Part shown: positions 6,431 to 13,086 of the stretch, one piece after another | Layout of the letters: the number at the start of each line of letters is the position of its first letter | Numbering within the stretch: the first letter of the stretch is position 1 | NCBI GenBank assembly: GCA_016871475.1 | Contig: VHDG01000024.1 | Coordinates: 1 to 13,086, forward strand | Length of the DNA: 13,086 nucleotides | Source of the DNA: Verrucomicrobiota bacterium | GTDB taxonomy: Bacteria > Verrucomicrobiota > Verrucomicrobiia > Limisphaerales > UBA11320 | Direction: 5' to 3' | Made by a program: the position numbers and the translations under genes | Notes under the pieces: model-generated | Told to the model about the DNA's origin: nothing | The model's input: the letters and a program-made list of their open reading frames with translations, nothing else | Databases searched by the model: none

Positions 6431-8794
6431 TTAAACTTTTCTCACGCCGAAGTGGTGAAGGACGTTGCGCATGACTGCTGCCCACTTGGGATCGAGGTGA
6501 AGTAACCAGCCTGAACCGATGGCTCCGGCGTTGAAGACCCGGCCTCCGCCAGGCCGTTCCCACCAAATCATTTCACCTCCCTGGTATGTCTTTGGTTGTA
6601 TTTGTCGGAAGAAGTAGTCCATCGCATGTCCACCTTCTTTCCATGGGAGCACACCGTTCGCGATGCGCACGATTCCCTTGGGATCTGGAGGGACGATTCC
6701 TCCTTCGGGTGAGGGTTCAGATTGCAACGCTGCGAAAGTGGACAAGCGGATATCGACTTCATGGCCATTTGCCATGGGCATTCGGCCTTCACCCGCCCAG
6801 CCGAAAGCATCCCCAGCCTTCAATCCGCTTTTTTCGGGATGATGGAAGAGGAAGTGGTCTGCGCGTTCGACAAGGTAGGGCCCGAAGTTCCTAGGGTTTG
6901 CTGGATGGTTCCATCCGATGATGTCGAGGCCGATGAGCAGGCATCCGGGGATCCCACATTCCCGGGCTGGCCCTCCGCGGAGCCCATCCTGGCTGTGCCA
7001 AGCTTCTCCGCGCCTGGATTTTGGAACTTGATCACCAGGTGCATCCACCTTGCGGCATTCCATGACCGTGCAGTCCTCGTTGAAACTCACCCGCCAGCCC
7101 AGGGTGTTGCCGCTAAGCACTGCAAGGTTTCCTCCGGTCCTGAGGTAGCTCTCGATTCCTCGATACATGGGAATCGACCAGTATTCGTTGTGCCCCACGA
7201 TCATCACCGTCTTGTAACCGTGCAACATGCCGGGATCGCGATGCAGGTCCACGTCGCTGACCAGATCGTAATCGTAGCCCTGTTCTTCCAGCCAGGCCTG
7301 GGGAAACCGGTCAGCCCGCATCAGGTGGCTGTAGTCGGTAGCCCCGCCATAGAGCACATAGGGGCCGGCAGCGGGCCAGGGCATCCTCAGGCCCATCTGA
7401 TAGGTCCCTTGACCTGCGGCGTGGGATCGGTAGAGGCAATAGGAGGGCAGGCCGCGATCGGGTCCGTGCCCGCCGGTGCCCCAGACGGCCTTCTGTTCCA
7501 CAGGGGTGATGGCGAAGGGCGTTCCGCTATAGGCCCGCCAGGTGTTCGTGGCGCAGACAAACAGGATGGGGGACTTCCGTTTCCGCGGCGCTCGCCGGAC
7601 AAGAAAAGTGCAGTGGTAGAAACGTTCCTTGCCGTCGAATTCAAACCGCATTCGCGCTGTGTAGATTCCCGATCTCGCGTCAGAAGGAATTTTCCACCGG
7701 TGGGTTACCGTCCATCGACAGTCGTAAAGATCGTCGGAGGCGAGTCGCAAGCCGTGTCCGCGATCCTTATCCCGCGAAGGTTTGTAATCTCCGAAGCGCG
7801 GTACGGCTGCTTTGAACGATGGGCCGCCGATCATCCATGTGCCCAGGTTGATGATCCGCCCGTGGCGTCGGGATGCTGAAACGTCCTTCACAGCATCACC
7901 ACGTTCCTCGTTCAATGGCCAACAGGCCAGGAGCCCACGACCCCTGGGCTGTTGAAGTCCGCGCAACTGAACCCTCTCCTGGATCTCGGTCTGGCTGAGC
8001 GCCGCCGCGTGGAGCGCGGGCATGGCGATGTCACCATCCAGGAAATGGGTGGCGGCTCCACCTTGTGAAAGAGCTCCAAGGCGGATTGGGTGGGATCCCT
8101 GTTTAAAGGGGCCGGGGAACGGCCATGTGCCAGCCAGTTCACCGTTCACGTAAACCTTCTTCTCCCGTCCATCCCAAGTGGCTGCGAGGTGATGCCATTT
8201 GTTTTTGATGACCACTCCCCTGGCAGTTCGATGAACCACTTTTTCATCAGGAGAGACACCGTCACCCATGAAGAATCCCACATATCCATCCTCCCCGAGT
8301 CCCAACGCGAACCCATCATCGGACTCCTTGTCCTCCTGGCTGACGACGCCCTGCAACCGGCCGGTCATCCATGGGCGAACCCAGCATTCGACGGTAAAGG
8401 CGTCCATGGAGCCGCTCAAGGCCTTCGCCACATGGACATAGGATCCTGGGTGGATGGGTTGAGGGACTGCGGGTTGATCGCGGAACTCGGCCATGATGAT
8501 GTCTGATTCAGGATCATCTACGCGGACTCCGAGTCGTCGGATGGAGAGATCGTACCGGGCCGTTGAGCTTACGCACAGTTCGAGCATTTCCCCCGCTGGC
8601 AGGCTGTGCTCCAAAGGGTAGGCGTGCAGGCCCGGGACATCCAGGGCCTGATGCTTTGGGAGGGTCGATGTTGAGGGGGGGCGGGCTCCGGCCGGGAGGG
8701 ATGCGAGTTTGGAGGAGCTCAGTGCCAGGGAAGTGATCGCAAGGGTGCCCGAGCCGGTGCGCTTCAGAAAACGACGTCGAGTTGTCTTAGGCAT
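6431..8794 (-). CDS. Tat-exported LamG + dimethylformamidase large-subunit-like protein
   Basis: The 787-residue protein starts with a twin-arginine signal (MPKTTRRRFLKR, then a hydrophobic stretch to about 32), so it should be exported folded, perhaps with its metal bound. Residues about 105-280 form a LamG/concanavalin-like domain (FTVECWVRPW, NKWHHLAATWDG, VYVNGELAG, IRLGAL). From about 395 to 765 it matches the C-terminal domain of N,N-dimethylformamidase large subunits: SPILFVCATNTWRAYSG, YDYDLVSD (507-514), GHNEYWS (534-540), GGNLAVLSGN and FNAGAIGSGW. In the characterised Paracoccus enzyme this domain holds an iron centre with two Tyr and one carboxylate ligand; Tyr538 is a candidate ligand, by inference. 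No small-subunit gene is nearby. ATG 8794 was chosen because the Tat motif begins there; a GTG at 8815 would add seven residues. True substrate unknown: amidase or another hydrolase. Confidence 0.9.
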   Translation of the reverse strand: MPKTTRRRFLKRTGSGTLAITSLALSSSKLASLPAGARPPSTSTLPKHQALDVPGLHAYPLEHSLPAGEMLELCVSSTARYDLSIRRLGVRVDDPESDIIMAEFRDQPAVPQPIHPGSYVHVAKALSGSMDAFTVECWVRPWMTGRLQGVVSQEDKESDDGFALGLGEDGYVGFFMGDGVSPDEKVVHRTARGVVIKNKWHHLAATWDGREKKVYVNGELAGTWPFPGPFKQGSHPIRLGALSQGGAATHFLDGDIAMPALHAAALSQTEIQERVQLRGLQQPRGRGLLACWPLNEERGDAVKDVSASRRHGRIINLGTWMIGGPSFKAAVPRFGDYKPSRDKDRGHGLRLASDDLYDCRWTVTHRWKIPSDARSGIYTARMRFEFDGKERFYHCTFLVRRAPRKRKSPILFVCATNTWRAYSGTPFAITPVEQKAVWGTGGHGPDRGLPSYCLYRSHAAGQGTYQMGLRMPWPAAGPYVLYGGATDYSHLMRADRFPQAWLEEQGYDYDLVSDVDLHRDPGMLHGYKTVMIVGHNEYWSIPMYRGIESYLRTGGNLAVLSGNTLGWRVSFNEDCTVMECRKVDAPGDQVPKSRRGEAWHSQDGLRGGPARECGIPGCLLIGLDIIGWNHPANPRNFGPYLVERADHFLFHHPEKSGLKAGDAFGWAGEGRMPMANGHEVDIRLSTFAALQSEPSPEGGIVPPDPKGIVRIANGVLPWKEGGHAMDYFFRQIQPKTYQGGEMIWWERPGGGRVFNAGAIGSGWLLHLDPKWAAVMRNVLHHFGVRKV

Positions 8795-8799
8795 GATGG

Positions 8800-10425
8800 A
8801 TGTCCGAGCTTCCACGGGCGTTTGTTTGCTGCAAGCGCAAAGACTTCAATCATCAAGTAATGGGTTGGGTAACGGGGAAAAGCGCCGATTTTAATCTCGT
8901 GGAGCTACAGAACGATGCCCCCAGCATAATCGTTTCGAGGGAAGGCCTTAACACCGCCGCCCGGATCATTGAGGCCATGGAGTCGGGGCGTTCCCCGTCT
9001 TTTCCACAGATGTTGCAGTTGCTCCAGGAGGTCACCAGCAAGGCGGATTCGATTTCAGTGAATCAACTGGGCGACTTCATCAGCAGGGATCTATCGGTGC
9101 TCGCAACGGTGTTGGCCGTGGCGAACACAATGGGCTACAATCCAGGCGGGGTTCATATCTCAACATTGCCGCAGGCGGTCCAGGCGATCGGCTTTGAAAA
9201 AATCCGAAACATCGCGATTGCATCGATGTTGATGGAAAGTGCTGAGAAATGTGTGGCGCTTTCGGAGAAGCAGGGTGTGGCGGCCCAGGCTTTGGCGAGT
9301 GCGGCTTTTTCGCAGGCGGTGTTTGACATACGCGGGGGAGGCGATGGGGAGGAGGCGTTCGTATGTGCTGCGCTCCGAGGTTATGGAGAAATGTTGATGG
9401 CCCATTACCTCCCGGAAGAGCTTCATGCCGCACGATCCCTGGCGGCTCGTCTGGGGTGGGAGGGTGCTTGCAGACAAGTCATGGGCTGCACGCCTCTGGA
9501 GCTGGGACGTCACGTGCTGGCTCAGTCGGGGATCCCCAAGTCCATGCTGGCATCGATCCGCAAGGCCGATCGTGAGCTCATCCAGTCCAGGAACCCGTCC
9601 GGCTCGGATCTGATGTCGATCGTCACGGAATTTTCAAACCGGCTCTGTGAAAAGCTGTTGCTGGAGTTCGATCCCAACGAGACGTTGGCTGAGGCTGCTC
9701 GCAAGCTTGCGTTGGAGTATGGGCCGGCGCTGGCCGACTTGGACCAAGCGGCATTTGAGAAGATCGTTCATCGGGCGACTCGACGTTTGGGGACATTGGC
9801 AAAAGGAGCGGGCCTGAACGCGAGGCAGACCCCAATTCTTGACCGGATTCTGGGCAGCGATGCCGGGGGCAAGAAGGTGCCGAGGTGCCGTCCGCCAGGG
9901 AAGCCTGCACCGCCAAAGACCCCAGCAGGCAAGATGGCCTCACTGGGTGCCTCCATCCTTTCGGAGCAGGCCGGCCTGCGCGAGGCCATATCGAAGACTG
10001 TGGCGCTCCTGCGGCGCGAGCTGGCGCTCGATCAATGTGCGGTTTTTCTGGAGGACGAGATTCTGCCCACCTGGTCCGCGCGAGAAGGTCACGGGGCGTT
10101 GTTCCAAAGCATCCAGTCCCAACCTTTGCTCTCAGCGGATGCGCGGAATGTTTTCACAATCTGCCTGACGCGCGGGGAGGATGTCCTGATCGAGAACCCA
10201 AACGACCCCAGCATTCGTCGTTATCTTCCCGAATGGCTGCGGACACACGTTTCCGGAAGTTCGCTTCTTCTGTTGTCCCTGGTGGATGGCACGGGTACCT
10301 ACGGCGTGATTTGTGGAATCGGTGAGGCTGAGAGATCTCTGCGGCTGACCTCTGAGCTTGCCGGACCTCTCAAGGAACTCCGATCGGCTCTGGGCAAGAT
10401 TCATCAACAGCGAGCTCAGCCCTGA
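8800..10425 (+). CDS. HDOD domain signalling protein with probable GAF domain
   Basis: The 541-residue cytoplasmic protein has an HDOD domain at about 52-250: AARIIEAMESGRSPSFPQML, then SISVNQLGDFISRDLSVLATVLAVAN and STLPQAVQAIGFEKIRNIAIASML. HDOD proteins are helical adaptors related to HD phosphohydrolases but without the metal-binding HD pair; they act in stress, motility or second-messenger signalling. A proline- and lysine-rich linker follows at about 363-383 (RCRPPGKPAPPKTPAGK). The C-terminal part, about 388-540, looks like a GAF sensor domain (EAISKTVALLRRELALDQCAVFLED, LLSLVDGTGTYGVICGIG); this is less certain. The start is unresolved. ATG 8800 has a weak TAGG 8 nt upstream but leaves 5 nt to the divergent gene; ATG 8860 removes 20 unremarkable residues and leaves 65 bp for promoters, but has no ribosome site. 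The longer form is given. Partner genes are not visible. Confidence 0.87.
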   Translation: MSELPRAFVCCKRKDFNHQVMGWVTGKSADFNLVELQNDAPSIIVSREGLNTAARIIEAMESGRSPSFPQMLQLLQEVTSKADSISVNQLGDFISRDLSVLATVLAVANTMGYNPGGVHISTLPQAVQAIGFEKIRNIAIASMLMESAEKCVALSEKQGVAAQALASAAFSQAVFDIRGGGDGEEAFVCAALRGYGEMLMAHYLPEELHAARSLAARLGWEGACRQVMGCTPLELGRHVLAQSGIPKSMLASIRKADRELIQSRNPSGSDLMSIVTEFSNRLCEKLLLEFDPNETLAEAARKLALEYGPALADLDQAAFEKIVHRATRRLGTLAKGAGLNARQTPILDRILGSDAGGKKVPRCRPPGKPAPPKTPAGKMASLGASILSEQAGLREAISKTVALLRRELALDQCAVFLEDEILPTWSAREGHGALFQSIQSQPLLSADARNVFTICLTRGEDVLIENPNDPSIRRYLPEWLRTHVSGSSLLLLSLVDGTGTYGVICGIGEAERSLRLTSELAGPLKELRSALGKIHQQRAQP

Positions 10426-10446
10426 TCGCAGCGGGCGAAAATCAGT

Positions 10447-10477
10447 GGGTGAACCTAAAAGCCGCAGTTGAACACCC
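10447..10477. other. Short palindromic segment in the HDOD/sulfatase convergent gap
   Basis: The 207-bp gap 10426-10632 separates two convergent genes. GGGTG (10447-10451) and CACCC (10473-10477) bracket AACCTAAAAGCCGCAGTTGA. Two more short stems occur further on: TCGAGG/CCTCGA (10488-10493, 10513-10518) and CAACG/CGTTG (10591-10595, 10602-10606). None is followed by a T-tract, so none can be called a terminator with confidence. No gene is supported in the gap. Confidence 0.25.
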
Positions 10478-10632
10478 CCGATAGGTCTCGAGGGCTTGGC
10501 GAGAATGGCTTTCCTCGAACTTCGCTCTCTCACCGTCCGGACTTGCCTCGATTCGTCTCAGGCCCGACTTCTCCAAATCCTCGGTAGACTCAACGAGCAC
10601 CCGTTGTTCGACTCAGGCGAAGGACCCCATGT

Positions 10633-12096
10633 TTATGGAGTGATACCGAATTTGTCGGCAGGCTGTGGGTCGTTCCATTCCCTCATCAGACCTGCCAGTT
10701 TCGCATCGAGGTCCCGGATCCGCGCCCTGTGGCTGGGCCGTCCAGCAAGGTTGCGTCGTTCCCAGGGATCGCTTGTGATCTCGAACAGTTGCGGCGGGAT
10801 GCCGTTGGCGTTTCGGATCAGCTTCCAGCGCCCTTCACGAATGGATCGTTGTTTGTCGAGGTAGGCTCCATAGACCGACTCAAGGCCGGGGGCTTTGCCG
10901 CCTTGGACGATGGGCAGGATGCTGGGGAACTGTACGGTGGGTGGGATGGGGATGCCGGCCATCTCGCAGGTGGTGGCATAGAGGCTTTGCATGTAGATGG
11001 CTTTGCCGCTTTTTTTGCCGCGCGGAACCCCAGGCCCGGCGATCAGAAAGGGCATCCTTACGGAGTGATCGTAGAGGTTCTGTTTTCCGAGGAGACCATG
11101 TTGACCCACGGCGAGGCCTTGATCGGACGTGAAAATGATCACGGTGTTGCGTGATTGCCCGGTGGACTCGAGCGCATCCAGGAGTCGACCGATCTCGCGA
11201 TCCATGTGAGTGATGATTGCGTAGTACTCCTGAAGATGGACCTGCACAATTTCCGGTGTTCTGGGAAATGGGGCGAGGACCTCGTCGCGTATGTCGTAGC
11301 CATCGATGGGGAAGGGGTGTTTCGGCAGGAAATTGGGAGGCGGCCGCAGCTGGGCGGGTGGATATAGCTTGAGGAATTCCGGTGGCGCCTGACGCGGGTC
11401 GTGGGGAGCATTGAGTGAAACGTACATCAGGAAGTTGGTTGAGGAATCCGAGCGTCGACTCCGGAGAAAATCGATCGCTGAGGAGACGATCCGTTCGCTG
11501 CTGTGAATGAACCGGCCTTCGCTCTCGATCCAGTGGCCCTTCCATTTGGGATCATCCGGCATCCAGGGATTGCCGGGGGCAGGGCGCGAGTAAGCTTCGC
11601 CGCGGGTGTTGGCGCTGGAAGGGAGGAAGCCAGGTGTGAGGAAGCCTTGGGTGGAGAAGCTGCGGATGAGAGCCTCATCGGGCAGGTGCCACTTGCCTGT
11701 GATGAAAGTCTCATAGCCTGCATTTCGGAAAGTTTCGCCCCACAGCGGAGTGTTCTTGGCCAGCCCCTCGCCCTTCGGGGCGCGGCATTCCCATAGGCGC
11801 CGCCCCGTGTTCAACATTGCGCGACTTGGGATACACACAGCGCCGCTATAACCTCCCGGGTTGTAGCAGTGGGTGAACAAAGTGCCACGCTGTGCGAGCC
11901 GGTCGAGGGATGGGGTGCGTACTGGAAGGTCGCGCAGGCACCCCAACGCCCGGAAGGTCTGATCATCGGACAGAATCAGAAGAAAGTTGGGTCTGGCTGC
12001 AGGTTGGGTTGAGAGAGGCTGGGATACCCCGTTTTGTATGGACAGCAGTCCGATGAGAGTGAGGAGCCAGACGATTGAGTTGGAGCGCGAGACCAT
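10633..12096 (-). CDS. Secreted type I sulfatase (formylglycine-dependent)
   Basis: The 487-residue arylsulfatase-family enzyme hydrolyses sulfate esters, probably on polysaccharides or related organic sulfates, outside the cytoplasm. Residues 1-25 look like a Sec signal peptide (MVSRSN, then IVWLLTLIGLLSI). The metal ligands Asp44-Asp45 lie in LILSDDQ. The sulfatase signature CIPSRAMLNTGR starts at Cys88, the residue to be converted to formylglycine, with Arg92 in place. ITGKWHLP (Lys135, His137) and SDQGLAVGQHGLLGK (Asp325, Lys338) complete the active site; Gln326 replaces the more common His or Asn, a known variant. The frame stays open to 12693, but that extension runs antisense through the neighbouring nuclease and is not protein-like, so ATG 12096 is the start. 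It resembles iduronate-2-sulfatase or choline-sulfatase-like enzymes; the substrate cannot be assigned. A formylglycine-generating enzyme must be encoded elsewhere. Confidence 0.95.
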   Translation of the reverse strand: MVSRSNSIVWLLTLIGLLSIQNGVSQPLSTQPAARPNFLLILSDDQTFRALGCLRDLPVRTPSLDRLAQRGTLFTHCYNPGGYSGAVCIPSRAMLNTGRRLWECRAPKGEGLAKNTPLWGETFRNAGYETFITGKWHLPDEALIRSFSTQGFLTPGFLPSSANTRGEAYSRPAPGNPWMPDDPKWKGHWIESEGRFIHSSERIVSSAIDFLRSRRSDSSTNFLMYVSLNAPHDPRQAPPEFLKLYPPAQLRPPPNFLPKHPFPIDGYDIRDEVLAPFPRTPEIVQVHLQEYYAIITHMDREIGRLLDALESTGQSRNTVIIFTSDQGLAVGQHGLLGKQNLYDHSVRMPFLIAGPGVPRGKKSGKAIYMQSLYATTCEMAGIPIPPTVQFPSILPIVQGGKAPGLESVYGAYLDKQRSIREGRWKLIRNANGIPPQLFEITSDPWERRNLAGRPSHRARIRDLDAKLAGLMREWNDPQPADKFGITP

Positions 12097-12130
12097 GTTG
12101 GTGATCGATTGCCGACGGGCCGTCACCAAC
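12097..12130. promoter_or_regulatory. Inverted repeat abutting the sulfatase start codon
   Basis: GTTGGTGA (12097-12104) and TCACCAAC (12123-12130) form a perfect 8-bp inverted repeat with an 18-bp centre, which itself contains GACGG-G-CCGTC. A third copy, GTTGGTGAC, lies at 12217-12225, 12 bp before the nuclease start. The left arm touches the sulfatase ATG. It could be an operator in this 141-bp divergent region or, in the sulfatase mRNA, a hairpin covering the start. No -35/-10 pair could be named with confidence. Confidence 0.4.
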
Positions 12131-12237
12131 CAACCCAGAAAACACGGAGGTTGGCAATGCAGAGCTTCAGGTTCGGCTTCGATGGCCCAGAGTATCGGCT
12201 CGCCAGGAAACATCAGGTTGGTGACGCTTGACCCGTC

Positions 12238-12978
12238 ATGCCGACATCGCAGACGAAACTTTTCGCCGATCCTCAGCCGTTGGTGGAGCGGCTCGGGCGG
12301 AGTTTCTTTGCCAGTCTTCCAGAAGCTCCTGGCGTGTATTTGATGCTGGATGGAGCTGGGCGGGTGGTTTACGTGGGGAAGGCGAAGAATCTGCGGCGTC
12401 GCTTGTGTGCATACAAAGTGGCCAATCCCGACCGTCTGCCGCGTCGGACCCTTCGCCTTCTCCACACCGCAACGTGCATCCAGTGGGAGCTGTGCAGGGA
12501 TGAAGCTGCGGCATTGGAGCGTGAAGCGATCTTGTTGTTGGAGAAAAGGCCGCGCTTCAATCGGGCGGGCGTCTGGAAGGCCTCCTCTCAAATGCTTGGC
12601 TGGCGTGTTGTGGAAGGAACTATCGAGTTCGATGCTCACGAATCGGAGATCGCAGGCTGGTCGTACGCGCCTCCGATGGGACGAGGATCGCATGCGCTGG
12701 CTCGCCGTCTGGTCCGGTTGATCTGGCCGGCTCTTCGTCCAGGGAACTCGATCTTGAACCTTCCGGAAGGCTGGTTTGCTGGACGGTTCAAGCTCCCCTT
12801 GCAGCTATCTCCCCAGGAACCACAGGCTGCGGCGCTTCTGTCTCAATACATTGCCTGTCTTGTCGCTGGGGATCTCCAGCCGCTTAAACAGTGGCTGGCT
12901 GTGCCTCCGGGTTTGTTTGATAAGTCATCCCAAACTACTGATCTGGAATGGCTTGAAGACATGTTTGTGGCTCGGTGA
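12238..12978 (+). CDS. Stand-alone GIY-YIG nuclease, UvrC N-terminal-like
   Basis: The 246-residue protein has a GIY-YIG endonuclease domain at about 26-110, of the type that makes the 3' incision in UvrC and in the UvrC homologue Cho. Key residues align: Tyr34 in PGVYLM, Tyr45 in VVYVGKAKNLRRR, Arg55, the metal-binding Glu96 in LEREAILLLE, and Asn108 in RPRFN. The UvrB-binding UVR motif, RNase H-like and helix-hairpin-helix domains of full UvrC are absent, so it is not UvrC itself. Residues about 111-246 are unrecognised and contain GSHALARRLVRLIWPALRPG. A role in nucleotide excision repair or another DNA cleavage step is inferred only from the domain. ATG 12238 was chosen because the homologous region begins within 30 residues; no Shine-Dalgarno is seen. 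It is divergent from the sulfatase and appears to be a single gene. Confidence 0.9.
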   Translation: MPTSQTKLFADPQPLVERLGRSFFASLPEAPGVYLMLDGAGRVVYVGKAKNLRRRLCAYKVANPDRLPRRTLRLLHTATCIQWELCRDEAAALEREAILLLEKRPRFNRAGVWKASSQMLGWRVVEGTIEFDAHESEIAGWSYAPPMGRGSHALARRLVRLIWPALRPGNSILNLPEGWFAGRFKLPLQLSPQEPQAAALLSQYIACLVAGDLQPLKQWLAVPPGLFDKSSQTTDLEWLEDMFVAR

Positions 12979-13086
12979 GCCGCCTTTGCCCTGCTTTGAT
13001 CACCCGCACTGTACTGGTTCAGCGTGAAACGCCGGTTGGTTGAAGAGGCTAACGCACTTTTGCACCGGGTTTCTGTATTGGTTTGA

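Noticed and set aside
6722..7879. A 385-codon open frame on the + strand inside the dimethylformamidase-like gene
   Set aside because: It is fully antisense to a gene with a coherent Tat signal, LamG and enzyme domain. Its translation shows no recognisable domain, and long antisense frames are common in GC-rich coding DNA.
12097..12693. The sulfatase frame remains open for a further 199 codons upstream
   Set aside because: The extension is antisense to the GIY-YIG nuclease, is not protein-like, and precedes an obvious signal peptide that begins at the ATG 12096.
13024..13086. A 20-codon frame starting GTG and ending at the last base of the window
   Set aside because: It is very short, has no ribosome site and no recognisable sequence. 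The last 108 bp otherwise hold nothing I can support.

Overview
The window reads as an ordinary stretch of chromosome from a GC-rich Gram-negative bacterium. A member of the Verrucomicrobiota (or a PVC-group relative) is the most likely source. That is an inference from the gene mix, not from a marker gene: a Sec-exported FGly sulfatase, a Tat-exported LamG/dimethylformamidase-like protein, an HDOD signalling protein, a DUF58/transglutaminase pair, and few convincing Shine-Dalgarno sites. No rRNA, tRNA, CRISPR array, phage gene, transposase or plasmid function was seen. Left part, + strand: the C-terminal three quarters of a RhlE-type DEAD-box RNA helicase (1-876, cut by the window edge), then a translationally coupled pair, a DUF58 membrane protein (946-2265) and a transglutaminase-like membrane protein of the TgpA/DUF3488 type (2262-4343). 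A 383-bp gap follows (4344-4726). It holds a long imperfect inverted repeat, a pair of imperfect direct repeats and what may be the decayed end of a gene. After it come a UbiA-superfamily prenyltransferase (4727-5614) and a UbiE/MenG-type methyltransferase (5620-6348), 5 nt apart and probably co-transcribed. The pair suggests quinone or isoprenoid metabolism, but the UbiA protein lacks the usual second Asp-rich motif. Right part: a 787-residue Tat-exported protein with a LamG domain and a dimethylformamidase large-subunit-like C-terminal domain lies on the - strand (6431-8794). Back to back with it, on the + strand, is an HDOD protein with a probable GAF domain (8800-10425); the two start codons may be only 5 nt apart. 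A secreted type I sulfatase with a CxPSR motif (10633-12096, - strand) is convergent with the HDOD gene and divergent from a stand-alone UvrC-N-terminal-like GIY-YIG nuclease (12238-12978, + strand). The 141-bp sulfatase/nuclease divergent region carries three copies of an 8-9 bp motif, two of them forming an inverted repeat directly at the sulfatase start codon. I found no clear new multi-gene system. The best leads are single-gene or local: the divergent UbiA protein, the LamG/amidase-like exported enzyme, the repeat element with adjacent possible gene remnant upstream of ubiA, and the operator-like palindrome at the sulfatase start.
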